Assembly (NCBI GenBank): GCA_964446955.1
Contig: CAYUQJ010000006.1
Location: forward strand, 1 to 64,000
Direction of reading: 5' to 3'
Length of the DNA: 64,000 nt
Source: Leptolinea sp964446955
Lineage (GTDB): Bacteria; Chloroflexota; Anaerolineae; Anaerolineales; Anaerolineaceae
A program made the position numbers and the translations under genes. Below, one piece after another: positions 34,021 to 41,748 of this stretch. Within the stretch, counting starts at the first letter, position 1, and every line of letters starts with the position of its first letter. The notes below the pieces were generated by a model. That model did not search any database, was not told the DNA's origin, and saw nothing but the letters and a program-made list of their open reading frames with translations.

Positions 34021-34920
34021 TCAAAGCGGTTCAACCGGAATGACGAGATCGAATACATATTTACTGCCCGGGTCAGCCTCCGGCGCGTTGTAATACACCT
34101 CATACGGAGGCAGGTCCGTCATCAGGAAGCCGCTCTCCGGAAGCCAATCGCGATAGACAGCCCGGTAGGACGGCAGAATTTCATCCGCGTCACATTCCAG
34201 CCGGCAAACCGCGCCCATGTGTTCCGGGATGTCCATGATCCCGGCACGGTTATCATGCTGAACAGTATCCGGCACGGTAAAGCAGGCGTAATAGCGGCAG
34301 CGGTTCATCCGCGTGATCTCTGGATCATCATAGGATATGGCGATGAGCCGGGTTTCCATTGTCAACAAGTTGCGCCCCTGTGCCCATTGGAACAGGCGCA
34401 CCCAGGCTGACTTGATTCCCTCCGGGGTATACCCCTGATAAGAACGGAAATACGCCATATGTAATGCCGGCATAGGCCGGATGGATATCTCCGGGAGTTT
34501 TACGCCCATCGCCAAATCAGGTTGTTTTTTTGCCGATACCCAGGCATGCGGCTCTGTGCCGGAATTGCGACTGGCAAATTTACCGGCCGGGATGCCATAA
34601 AACCGCTTGAAGGAGCGCGCGAAGGCGGACGCGCTGGAATAACCGCAGGCAAACGCGATCGAAGTGATCGACAGGGCCGGCGATTTAAGCAGAATATTGG
34701 CGGCATGTTCCATGCGGATACGCGTCAGGAAATCCTGAGGCGTCTCACCGGTTATCGCGGTAAAAATGCGATGGAAATGGAACGGGGAAAAACCGGCTTC
34801 GCGCGCGGCAGCCTCCAGGTTCACGTCTCCCGCAAGATTGCGGGTCATGAACTGGATGGCTTTTTCCACACGGTTCTCGTAGTCTTCGCGGTTTCGTTGT
34901 GATAGATAACTGGAGGCCAT
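34021..34920 (-). CDS. AraC-family regulator with GyrI-like ligand-binding domain
   Basis: 299 residues. Two helix-turn-helix motifs of AraC type at the N-terminus (about 18-118: AAREAGFSPFHFHRIFTAIT and IAFACGYSSASAFARSFKRF), then a GyrI-like small-molecule-binding domain (about 140-298; PMPALHMAYFRSYQGY, YYACFTVP, AVYRDWLPESGF). This is the Rob/BmrR-like layout in which a hydrophobic drug or cation activates transcription. A TATAAT on the minus strand (34940-34935) lies 14 bases before the ATG, so the leader is very short. Likely targets are itself, the VOC gene or the divergent methyltransferase. Confidence 0.93.
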   Translation of the reverse strand: MASSYLSQRNREDYENRVEKAIQFMTRNLAGDVNLEAAAREAGFSPFHFHRIFTAITGETPQDFLTRIRMEHAANILLKSPALSITSIAFACGYSSASAFARSFKRFYGIPAGKFASRNSGTEPHAWVSAKKQPDLAMGVKLPEISIRPMPALHMAYFRSYQGYTPEGIKSAWVRLFQWAQGRNLLTMETRLIAISYDDPEITRMNRCRYYACFTVPDTVQHDNRAGIMDIPEHMGAVCRLECDADEILPSYRAVYRDWLPESGFLMTDLPPYEVYYNAPEADPGSKYVFDLVIPVEPL

Positions 34921-35009
34921 AAAGATTGTTCCGTATTATAACGGCACAACATTTCTCCCGTATGTAGGAAAAAAACGATTGCCCACGGCATTCAAATGAA
35001 AAATACCGT

Positions 35010-35015
35010 TACAAT
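35010..35015 (+). promoter_or_regulatory. -10 element TACAAT placed for a leaderless methyltransferase mRNA
   Basis: TACAAT followed by exactly six bases and then the ATG at 35022; the -35 is weak. Divergent to the AraC-type gene's own TATAAT at 34935-34940. Confidence 0.5.
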
Positions 35016-35021
35016 TCAGGA

Positions 35022-35822
35022 ATGGAAAACGAATTCAAAATGAACCGGTCCCTTTGGGACGAATGGACGGACATAAATGCCCGCTCCAAAATGTATGGCA
35101 TGGATGCGTTCAAACAGGGCGAGAACAAGCTGGACACGTTGATCCGCTCGGAGGTGGGCGATGTGGATGGAAAGTCGCTCTTACATGTGCAATGCCATTT
35201 TGGCATGGATACATTGAGCTGGGCTCGACTGGGCGCCCGTGTTACCGGGGTGGACTTTTCACCAAAGGCGATTGAACTGGCAACCAGCCTGAGCCGCGAA
35301 CTGGATATCCCCTCACGGTTCCTGTGCAGCAATATCTATGACCTGCCTGAACATCTGGATGAGCAATTTGATATCGTTTTTGCCAGCTATGGTGTTTTGA
35401 ATTGGCTGCCTGATTTCCCGCGATGGATGGAAATTGCCGCTCGTTTTGTGAAACCGGGAGGCTTTTTCTATCTGGCAGAAGGCCATCCCATCATGTGGAT
35501 CTTCGACGAGAATTCCGAGAACTGGGCTTTAAAATACCCCTACTTCCAGCAGGACGTCATGGTGTGCGAAGAAGAGGGGAGCTACGCGGACAGGACCGCC
35601 GAACTTCAGACCACTTCTTGCTACCAGTGGCAGCACACCCTGGGCGAGATCGTCACAGAGGTCTGCCGCAACGACCTGCGGCTGGAATTCCTGCATGAAT
35701 TCGGACGGGGATTCTTCCCGATCATGCCCTCCATGCGCGAAGAAGAGGATGGATTCTGGCACCTCCCCGATGGCGACGACCGCCTGCCGCTGGTTTTCTC
35801 CATGAAGGCATGGAAGAAATAA
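35022..35822 (+). CDS. Class I SAM-dependent methyltransferase
   Basis: 266 residues. The SAM-binding loop is SLLHVQCHFGMDTLSWARLG (motif I, with Cys-His replacing the usual Gly-x-Gly), followed by the acidic VTGVDFSPKAIELA, FDIVFASYGVLNWLPDF and PGGFFYLAEGHPI. The VQCHFG variant is typical of a common bacterial methyltransferase family of unknown substrate. Divergent from the AraC/GyrI regulator, which may control it. Start chosen at the ATG six bases after a TACAAT -10. Confidence 0.9.
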   Translation: MENEFKMNRSLWDEWTDINARSKMYGMDAFKQGENKLDTLIRSEVGDVDGKSLLHVQCHFGMDTLSWARLGARVTGVDFSPKAIELATSLSRELDIPSRFLCSNIYDLPEHLDEQFDIVFASYGVLNWLPDFPRWMEIAARFVKPGGFFYLAEGHPIMWIFDENSENWALKYPYFQQDVMVCEEEGSYADRTAELQTTSCYQWQHTLGEIVTEVCRNDLRLEFLHEFGRGFFPIMPSMREEEDGFWHLPDGDDRLPLVFSMKAWKK

Positions 35823-35879
35823 CTCCCTAATTATTTCTGGAATAAATCATCCCTGCTGATGGGTAACATATGGAAATGA

Positions 35880-35905
35880 AAACCGGAGGGCAGACCCTCC
35901 GGTTT
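35880..35905. terminator. Bidirectional terminator between methyltransferase and chemotaxis receptor genes
   Basis: Perfect 11-bp inverted repeat AAACCGGAGGG / CCCTCCGGTTT around a CAGA loop, between two convergent genes. Tails are only moderately T-rich. Confidence 0.75.
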
Positions 35906-35928
35906 GTATATCAACAATTCAGAGTGAC

Positions 35929-38451
35929 TCAGAGCTTGAAATTGGCGGTGGAAACCTGCATTTCGCGCGCCAGCCGTTCCAGTTTTTCCACTTCATTGGC
36001 CATCAAAGAGACTTTATCATTGACCTCCATGGTCGAGGCGGCGATCTCCTCTGATGAAGCCGCGTTCTCTTCGCTGAAGGCGGCTACCGATTCCATAATA
36101 TCCAGTGTTTCGGCAGCATTATGACTGATCTCAGTGGATGAAGCGCTGTTCTGTTCAATAACCGCCGAGACCCGCTCAATGGATGTGTTCAACGCTTCCA
36201 TCACATCCACCATGGCCGCGTTTGCTTTGCTGGCTCCGGCGGATTGTTCCTGCATATCCGCGGCAGATTTGACCAGCAATTCCAGCGCTTCGCCGGAACT
36301 GGATGCCAGCTGGCTGCCTTCAGATACCCGGTCAATGGCGGTCTGCATCGATTTCACCGTTTCCGAGATATTCTTCTGGGTGTTCTGGACAATGGTGGTG
36401 ATCTCGCGGGTGGCTTCGCCGGACTTCTCGGCCAGCTTGCGCACCTCGCCGGCCACCACGGCAAATCCCCGCCCCTGCTCGCCCGCCCGCGCGGCTTCGA
36501 TGGCCGCGTTCAGCGCCAGCAGATTCGTCTGATCGGCAATGTCACGGATGGTCTCGACGATCTCACCGATCTGATTGGAATAGGTGGACATCATCTGTAT
36601 GGACGATGCCGATGTTTCTACCGCCTGTTGAATGCTGCCCATCTGATCCAACGCCTGCCGGACGGAAGTGGCACCCTCGCGGGCAACCTTCACAGAATTA
36701 TCCGCGGTTTGCGCCACGGTCGCGATCGCTTCCGATGTCATCTCGACCGCCTTGGAAATTTGTAGTGAAGCGGCTACCGCGCTTTCCGCCGCCTGTGACT
36801 GCTCCATGGCGCCCTTACTGATCTGTTGGATATTTTCCACAATCGTCTGCACGCTGCCATTGGCCCGGCTCATCATGGCCGCTTCATCGCTCACCGATTT
36901 GGTGATCTGGGTGATCGTATCGGCCACGGAATCGGTGGCAATCCGGGCGTTCTGGGCCAGATTGTTCAACATCTGACTGGCTTCGAGGACCTGTCGGGCA
37001 CGGTCGACAAGCAGGATCATCAAACTGCGCATGGATGTTGTCTCGGAGTTGAATGTGGCAATCGGCATACCTTTGGCCACCAGTTTGTTGATCATAATGT
37101 TGATCGTTGAATCGCCCACCATAACCCCGATGGCATCATACCCACCGGCAGCCAGTTTTTCCAGGAACGGGCTGTAAAACTCGGAGGATACAGATACACC
37201 CTGGGCGGTTCGCACTCCGGGTGGAATCAACCATTCAGCCTTCGCGTTGAACGCCTTCAATTCTTTCGAGGCGATCTCCACGCCGTCTTTCACATCATCA
37301 AAGAACGTAAAATCAGCCCCCACCATCGCGATCTTGATCGGCCGTTTGCCGGGGTTTTCCACGGCGACCGGGCGGTTGGCAATCGCTTCTTCCGATTGGA
37401 ACGCGCCCTGACCGATCTTCCAGAACTTATCCAGGTTATCCTTCCTTACAATGTCGGGTGTGATAAGCAAACGCTCCACCGGCGGCTTCCATCCGGAAAC
37501 CAGGTGATTGTAGAGATGAATGACCGTATCATATCCCTGCGCGAAGGGGTTCTGGCACACGCTCGCGGTGATCAAACCCTCCTGAATGAGCCGCGCGATG
37601 TCTTCGGACAGGTCATGGGTCACAACCTTGACCTTCCCGGTCAGCCGGTTCTTCTTCATATAGTTGACCATCGGCATGAACGATTCGATATCCGTCCCAT
37701 AGAAACCGGTGAGGTCCGGGTGGTCTTTCAGCACAGCTTCGATCTCAGAGACAATCTGCTCTTCGCTCAAACCGGAACTGTCGATAATATGCACAACGCG
37801 GCTTCCGCTGGAATTGGAAGCCAGTGATGTATTGAATCCGTTGATGCGCAGCTTCAGGTTATCCTGATGCAGCGCGCTGGCAAGCAGGATCTTCGCCTTT
37901 TCACCGATGATCTGGCTCATCACCTCACCGGCGGATAATCCTTCCTGGAACGAATCGGTTCCCTTATAGAACAGACGGTGGCAGGGTTCATCCGTGATCC
38001 AGTTATAGGAACGGGCACAATCCTCCAGGCTGGTGAGGATGGCGTTCATGGATTTTTGCAGGGCAAAATTCTGCCCCGAAGATTCATCCAGCGTCAACTT
38101 CGGTGTGGTGATCAGTGCCCTGCGGGTCATATCGCCCGTGGTCAGCGCGGAAAGGGCTGACGCCAGTGACGGCGTATCGACCTCTGCCAGGGAATTTCCC
38201 ATGGACAGCACCTGCCTGATGGTGGATACCGTTTTGCGGCCAAAACCCTTGCTGCCCAAGAAGACAGCGGCGGAACCCAGAACGCCCAGAACGATCAGAA
38301 CCCGGGAAAGCCAGTGGGTCGGGCTTCCGGTTTCACCGCTGCTGAGGATGCGTTCAAGAAGAAACAGGCCAATGAGTGTGATGAGGATGCAAAGTACGGC
38401 CAGGATGACAGGGAACCAATTCATTACTGCGGAACGCGAACTTTTTCTCAT
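35929..38451 (-). CDS. Methyl-accepting chemotaxis protein with internal, lobe-swapped periplasmic-binding-protein-like domain
   Basis: 840 residues from the ATG at 38451 (GGAG upstream; open to 38502). Two membrane spans close together (about 10-33 and 48-66) with almost no external loop, then about 85 residues of linker, then sugar-binding-protein-like sequence: a lobe-2-like part (about 154-343, LFYKGTDSFQEGLSAGEVM, NQDNLKLR-type segment, ITASVCQNPFAQGYDTVIHL), then a lobe-1-like part (about 370-483, KIAMVGADFTFFDDVKDGV, GYDAIGVMVGD, GMPIATFNSET). The MCP signalling domain follows (about 490-840) with its tip DQTNLLALNAAIEAARAGEQ. Lobe order is reversed relative to RbsB-type proteins, and both it and the signalling domain should face the cytoplasm. 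Che proteins are not encoded nearby. Confidence 0.88.
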   Translation of the reverse strand: MRKSSRSAVMNWFPVILAVLCILITLIGLFLLERILSSGETGSPTHWLSRVLIVLGVLGSAAVFLGSKGFGRKTVSTIRQVLSMGNSLAEVDTPSLASALSALTTGDMTRRALITTPKLTLDESSGQNFALQKSMNAILTSLEDCARSYNWITDEPCHRLFYKGTDSFQEGLSAGEVMSQIIGEKAKILLASALHQDNLKLRINGFNTSLASNSSGSRVVHIIDSSGLSEEQIVSEIEAVLKDHPDLTGFYGTDIESFMPMVNYMKKNRLTGKVKVVTHDLSEDIARLIQEGLITASVCQNPFAQGYDTVIHLYNHLVSGWKPPVERLLITPDIVRKDNLDKFWKIGQGAFQSEEAIANRPVAVENPGKRPIKIAMVGADFTFFDDVKDGVEIASKELKAFNAKAEWLIPPGVRTAQGVSVSSEFYSPFLEKLAAGGYDAIGVMVGDSTINIMINKLVAKGMPIATFNSETTSMRSLMILLVDRARQVLEASQMLNNLAQNARIATDSVADTITQITKSVSDEAAMMSRANGSVQTIVENIQQISKGAMEQSQAAESAVAASLQISKAVEMTSEAIATVAQTADNSVKVAREGATSVRQALDQMGSIQQAVETSASSIQMMSTYSNQIGEIVETIRDIADQTNLLALNAAIEAARAGEQGRGFAVVAGEVRKLAEKSGEATREITTIVQNTQKNISETVKSMQTAIDRVSEGSQLASSSGEALELLVKSAADMQEQSAGASKANAAMVDVMEALNTSIERVSAVIEQNSASSTEISHNAAETLDIMESVAAFSEENAASSEEIAASTMEVNDKVSLMANEVEKLERLAREMQVSTANFKL

Positions 38452-38629
38452 AATTGGTGATCTCCAAATCCAAGTCGCCCCTGAGTATAGTGTTTGAATC
38501 AATCAAAGAGTAACATTGATCCACGACAAAAAGTATAAATTTCAAATAAATAACGAACAATGGGGAATTAGTATGGATCCGGACTAACAAATGTAATTTA
38601 TGAGATTTTTACGCGTCATTTGGGATCAT

Positions 38630-39745
38630 CTACCGGCAGGGTGTTTGGCCTTCCACAACGTCAGATACCACCTCCGCCAGAGTTCCCACCCCGGCCGGGG
38701 AAAGATGGATGGCGCTGTTGGTGAATTCCTGCCGGTCAATAACATCCCAGGCATCCACAAAAATCCAACCCCCGGCGTCAGCCCGCCGGTTCAGCTCCTC
38801 ACGGTAGGTGTCATACGCCCAGCGTGGGTAGTAGAAGTTGTAACGGATGTCGCTGTTCTCCCCGTTGGAAATCATCACCGGCTCGTTGATCAGTATCAGG
38901 GGAACACCGGCCTGTTCGGCTAAATGCAGACCTTTTTCCAGCATATTCCAAGCCAGCGCCGCGTGAAGGTCATCGCCGGGCTTCAGTCCGTGGAATGACG
39001 TGTCGGCTTCCAGGTCATTATCAGCCGCCGGGTAACGTGACGGGTAATCCTGGTCAATGCCTGTGGCCGCCCAGGGGATGCCGTACAACTGCAGGCGCGC
39101 CCAGTCTGCCAGCTCGCGCCGCCGACCGAACAGGGTGTTCGCCAGGAAAGAGACCGGCTGGTCGTCCGTTGATGCTGTTTCCTCCAGAAGCGGCTGCAGG
39201 CGGGCCCGGTTGTTTTCCGCCAGGGGCGAGGCCGTCAATTTATCCACGGGAAAGGCTTCCAGTGTGGTGGACCAGATGACCAGGTCGGGCTTCTCTTCAA
39301 GCACGCGGTCAAGGATTAACACATCCTTGGCCAGTGAAATGGTGGGATAGCCCAGGTTGTAAAACCGCGCGTTCCGGCCGCAGACCGTCATGCCGCGGGC
39401 ATTCAACCGCCCGGCCAGGGTCTCCTCCGGCCGCAGCAACGTCCCCCAGATGGATGAATCGCCCAGCACCACCACCCGGAATTCGTCCGCCGCTTTCGGC
39501 CGCGAGACCTCATGCGAAGCGAACATGGCTTCCAGGTTGTACAGGCTGAGGTTGTAGGAGCGCAGCGGGGTCTCGCCAAAGGGCAGCCGCGCCCGCCCGG
39601 GAACGAGATGGTTGTACACAGAAACCCGCCCCAGAGCATCAGCCGGAATAAGGCCAATGATCAGGGACAGAACCAAAAATATCGCCAGCCCTTTTAAGGC
39701 CACATTGCGCAGAAAGGAAAAATTCACGCCCGAATTATACGCCAT
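38630..39745 (-). CDS. Membrane-anchored SGNH/GDSL-like hydrolase domain protein
   Basis: 371 residues from the ATG at 39745; earlier in-frame ATGs at 39769 and 39790 are possible and none has a good ribosome site. One N-terminal membrane span (LKGLAIFLVLSLIIGLIPAD), then an outside domain with VVVLGDSSIWGTLL (block I, Ser nucleophile in GDSS), an NLGYPTISLAKD segment (block II-like), and SAIHLSPAG near the C-terminus (block V His). This is the SGNH hydrolase layout, related in look to AlgJ/AlgX-type O-acetyl-handling proteins. It could acetylate or deacetylate a surface glycan. No glycan-assembly genes are adjacent. Confidence 0.7.
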   Translation of the reverse strand: MAYNSGVNFSFLRNVALKGLAIFLVLSLIIGLIPADALGRVSVYNHLVPGRARLPFGETPLRSYNLSLYNLEAMFASHEVSRPKAADEFRVVVLGDSSIWGTLLRPEETLAGRLNARGMTVCGRNARFYNLGYPTISLAKDVLILDRVLEEKPDLVIWSTTLEAFPVDKLTASPLAENNRARLQPLLEETASTDDQPVSFLANTLFGRRRELADWARLQLYGIPWAATGIDQDYPSRYPAADNDLEADTSFHGLKPGDDLHAALAWNMLEKGLHLAEQAGVPLILINEPVMISNGENSDIRYNFYYPRWAYDTYREELNRRADAGGWIFVDAWDVIDRQEFTNSAIHLSPAGVGTLAEVVSDVVEGQTPCR

Positions 39746-39866
39746 GCGAGAACCCGGCGTGTAACCCATTATGGCAAAGGCTTTACACAAATTGCCTGGT
39801 TCTTAACGGCCAATTAACATCGCCCGCGTTATAACCTTTTTGTCTCTGAAAACAACAGGAGAATCA

Positions 39867-39962
39867 ATGGACGACGTACTAGTGATCGCAATTTTTTGTG
39901 TTTTATCTGCATTAACCTTCGGATTGATCCGGGGGCTGGATGCTTTGAAAGGCCGGAAATGA
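39867..39962 (+). CDS. 31-residue membrane peptide heading the kdp operon
   Basis: Starts at an ATG with AGGAGA seven bases upstream and encodes 31 residues: an acidic N-terminus, one membrane span (VLVIAIFCVLSALTFGLI) and a basic end (LDALKGRK). Its TGA overlaps the kdpF ATG (TGATG), so it is translated with the operon. Short single-span peptides with this look precede kdpF in several bacterial kdp operons and are often unannotated. Function unknown; a small regulatory or assembly subunit of KdpFABC is a reasonable guess. Confidence 0.7.
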   Translation: MDDVLVIAIFCVLSALTFGLIRGLDALKGRK

Positions 39963-40042
39963 TGTACTGGCTGATCGGGATCGTTGTTGTACTTTTACTG
40001 GTTTATCTGTTTATAGCTTTACTTCAACCGGAGAAGTTCTGA
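39962..40042 (+). CDS. kdpF: KdpF, small stabilising subunit of the potassium pump
   Basis: 26 residues: one membrane span (LIGIVVVLLLVYLFIALL) ending QPEKF, the standard KdpF shape. KdpF stabilises the KdpABC complex. Its ATG overlaps the preceding stop and its TGA overlaps the kdpA ATG (TGATG at both ends), so the three genes are translationally linked. Confidence 0.88.
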   Translation: MYWLIGIVVVLLLVYLFIALLQPEKF

Positions 40043-41748
40043 TGGTAACCACGGATTTTTTTCAAATACTGGCTTTCCTTCTAACGTCAATCCTGATGGT
40101 CAAACCCATTGGAACGTATATGTCTGCTGTTTATTCGGGAGAACGAACATGGATATCATCTGTCTTTGGTCCGGTTGAGCGATTTTTTTATCGGCTGGCC
40201 GGTGTCTCAGAAGAAAAAGAGATGGATTGGAAGGAATACAGCCTGGCAGTAATCCTGTTTAACCTGGTGGGTATCGCATTCTTATACCTTCTACTCCGAA
40301 CCCAGCATCTCCTTCCTTTTAATTTCTTCGGTAAAGGTCCCCTATCACCTGACAGTGCGTTTAGTGCCGCAGTCAGCTTCACCACGAATACCAACTGGCA
40401 ATCTTTTTCAAGCGAACAATCCATTAGCGCTTTCTCACAGATGATCGGTCTTACAGTACAGAACTTTGTTTCCGCCGGAACAGGTATGGCGGTTTTGGTA
40501 GCCTTTATTCGGGGATTGGTTCGCAAACAGACCAGCCTATTAGGCAACTTCTGGGTTGACCTAACCCGTAGTGTGTTATTTATTCTTCTCCCATTGTCAT
40601 TTATTCTGGCTGTTGGGTTAGTCTGGACAGGGAGTCCGCAAACCCTGGTATCTGCCATGGAGACTCGCACTTTAGAGGAATCAGTATCCCATGTGGTAAT
40701 GGTTGGGCCTGTCGCTTCACAGGTTGCTATAAAACATATCGGTACTAATGGCGGAGGATTCTTTAATGCCAACGCGGCACATCCTTTTGAGAATCCCAAT
40801 GAGTTTTCCAATATGTTCCTGATGCTTGCACAAACGATGATTCCATTCGCGCTAACATACACCTATGGAAAAATGATCGGCGATTCCCGTCAGGGTTGGG
40901 CGATTTTAGCTGCCATGTTGATCCTTCTTCTTCTGTTTTCCACTCTTGCCTGTTACGCAGAAGTCTCTGGAAACCCATTGATATCAACCATCCAGGGAAT
41001 AGATACTACGACGGGAAATATGGAAGGAAAAGAAACCCGTTTTGGACCGGCAATTTCCGCTTTTTTTGCTTCCCTGACTACCGGGACATCATCAGGCGCG
41101 GTCATTAGTATGCATGATTCATTCACCCCGCTGGGCGGGTTAGCTGCTCTGATCTTGATGCAACTGGGCGAGGTGGCTCCCGGAGGGGTTGGTTCAGGAC
41201 TCTACGGTATGCTGATATTTGTAATTATCGCAGTGTTTGTGGCCGGGTTAATGGTTGGCCGTACACCGGAGTACCTTGGCAAGAAAATCGAGCCTTTCGA
41301 AATTAAAATGGCTGCTTTGCTCATCCTTATCATGCCAATTGTGGTTCTTTCTCTGACGGCACTGGCAGTATCCATTCCGGCAGGATTGGCGGGCATCACC
41401 AACCCCGGGCCGCATGGCTTCAGTCAGGTTTTATACGCCTTTACCTCCCAGGGTAACAATAATGGGTCTGCTTTTGCTGGGTTGAACGCAAATTCCTCTT
41501 TCTACAATCTCACCGGTGCGGTGACAATGTTTATCGCCCGTTACTGGTTGATCATTCCCACATTGGCTATGGCTGGCGCTCTGGTAGAAAAGAAAAAGGT
41601 TCCCACCGGTGCCGGCACGCTTCCTACAACATCCGGGTTGTTCATTGGATGGCTGGTGCTCATCGTGATCATCGTTGGAGCGTTGAATTTCCTCCCTGCT
41701 CTGGCGGTGGGACCAATCATTGAACATCTGCAATTGGCTGGATTATGA
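40042..41748 (+). CDS. kdpA: KdpA, potassium channel-like subunit of Kdp ATPase
   Basis: 568 residues with about ten membrane spans and the four selectivity-filter regions of the KdpA family: TNTNWQSF, the GTNGGGFFN signature, the third near TTGTSSGAV, and the fourth NNGSAFAG. It binds K+ with high affinity from outside and passes it to KdpB. Coupled to kdpF by a TGATG overlap and to kdpB by ATGA (41745-41748). Length matches the family. Confidence 0.97.
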   Translation: MVTTDFFQILAFLLTSILMVKPIGTYMSAVYSGERTWISSVFGPVERFFYRLAGVSEEKEMDWKEYSLAVILFNLVGIAFLYLLLRTQHLLPFNFFGKGPLSPDSAFSAAVSFTTNTNWQSFSSEQSISAFSQMIGLTVQNFVSAGTGMAVLVAFIRGLVRKQTSLLGNFWVDLTRSVLFILLPLSFILAVGLVWTGSPQTLVSAMETRTLEESVSHVVMVGPVASQVAIKHIGTNGGGFFNANAAHPFENPNEFSNMFLMLAQTMIPFALTYTYGKMIGDSRQGWAILAAMLILLLLFSTLACYAEVSGNPLISTIQGIDTTTGNMEGKETRFGPAISAFFASLTTGTSSGAVISMHDSFTPLGGLAALILMQLGEVAPGGVGSGLYGMLIFVIIAVFVAGLMVGRTPEYLGKKIEPFEIKMAALLILIMPIVVLSLTALAVSIPAGLAGITNPGPHGFSQVLYAFTSQGNNNGSAFAGLNANSSFYNLTGAVTMFIARYWLIIPTLAMAGALVEKKKVPTGAGTLPTTSGLFIGWLVLIVIIVGALNFLPALAVGPIIEHLQLAGL

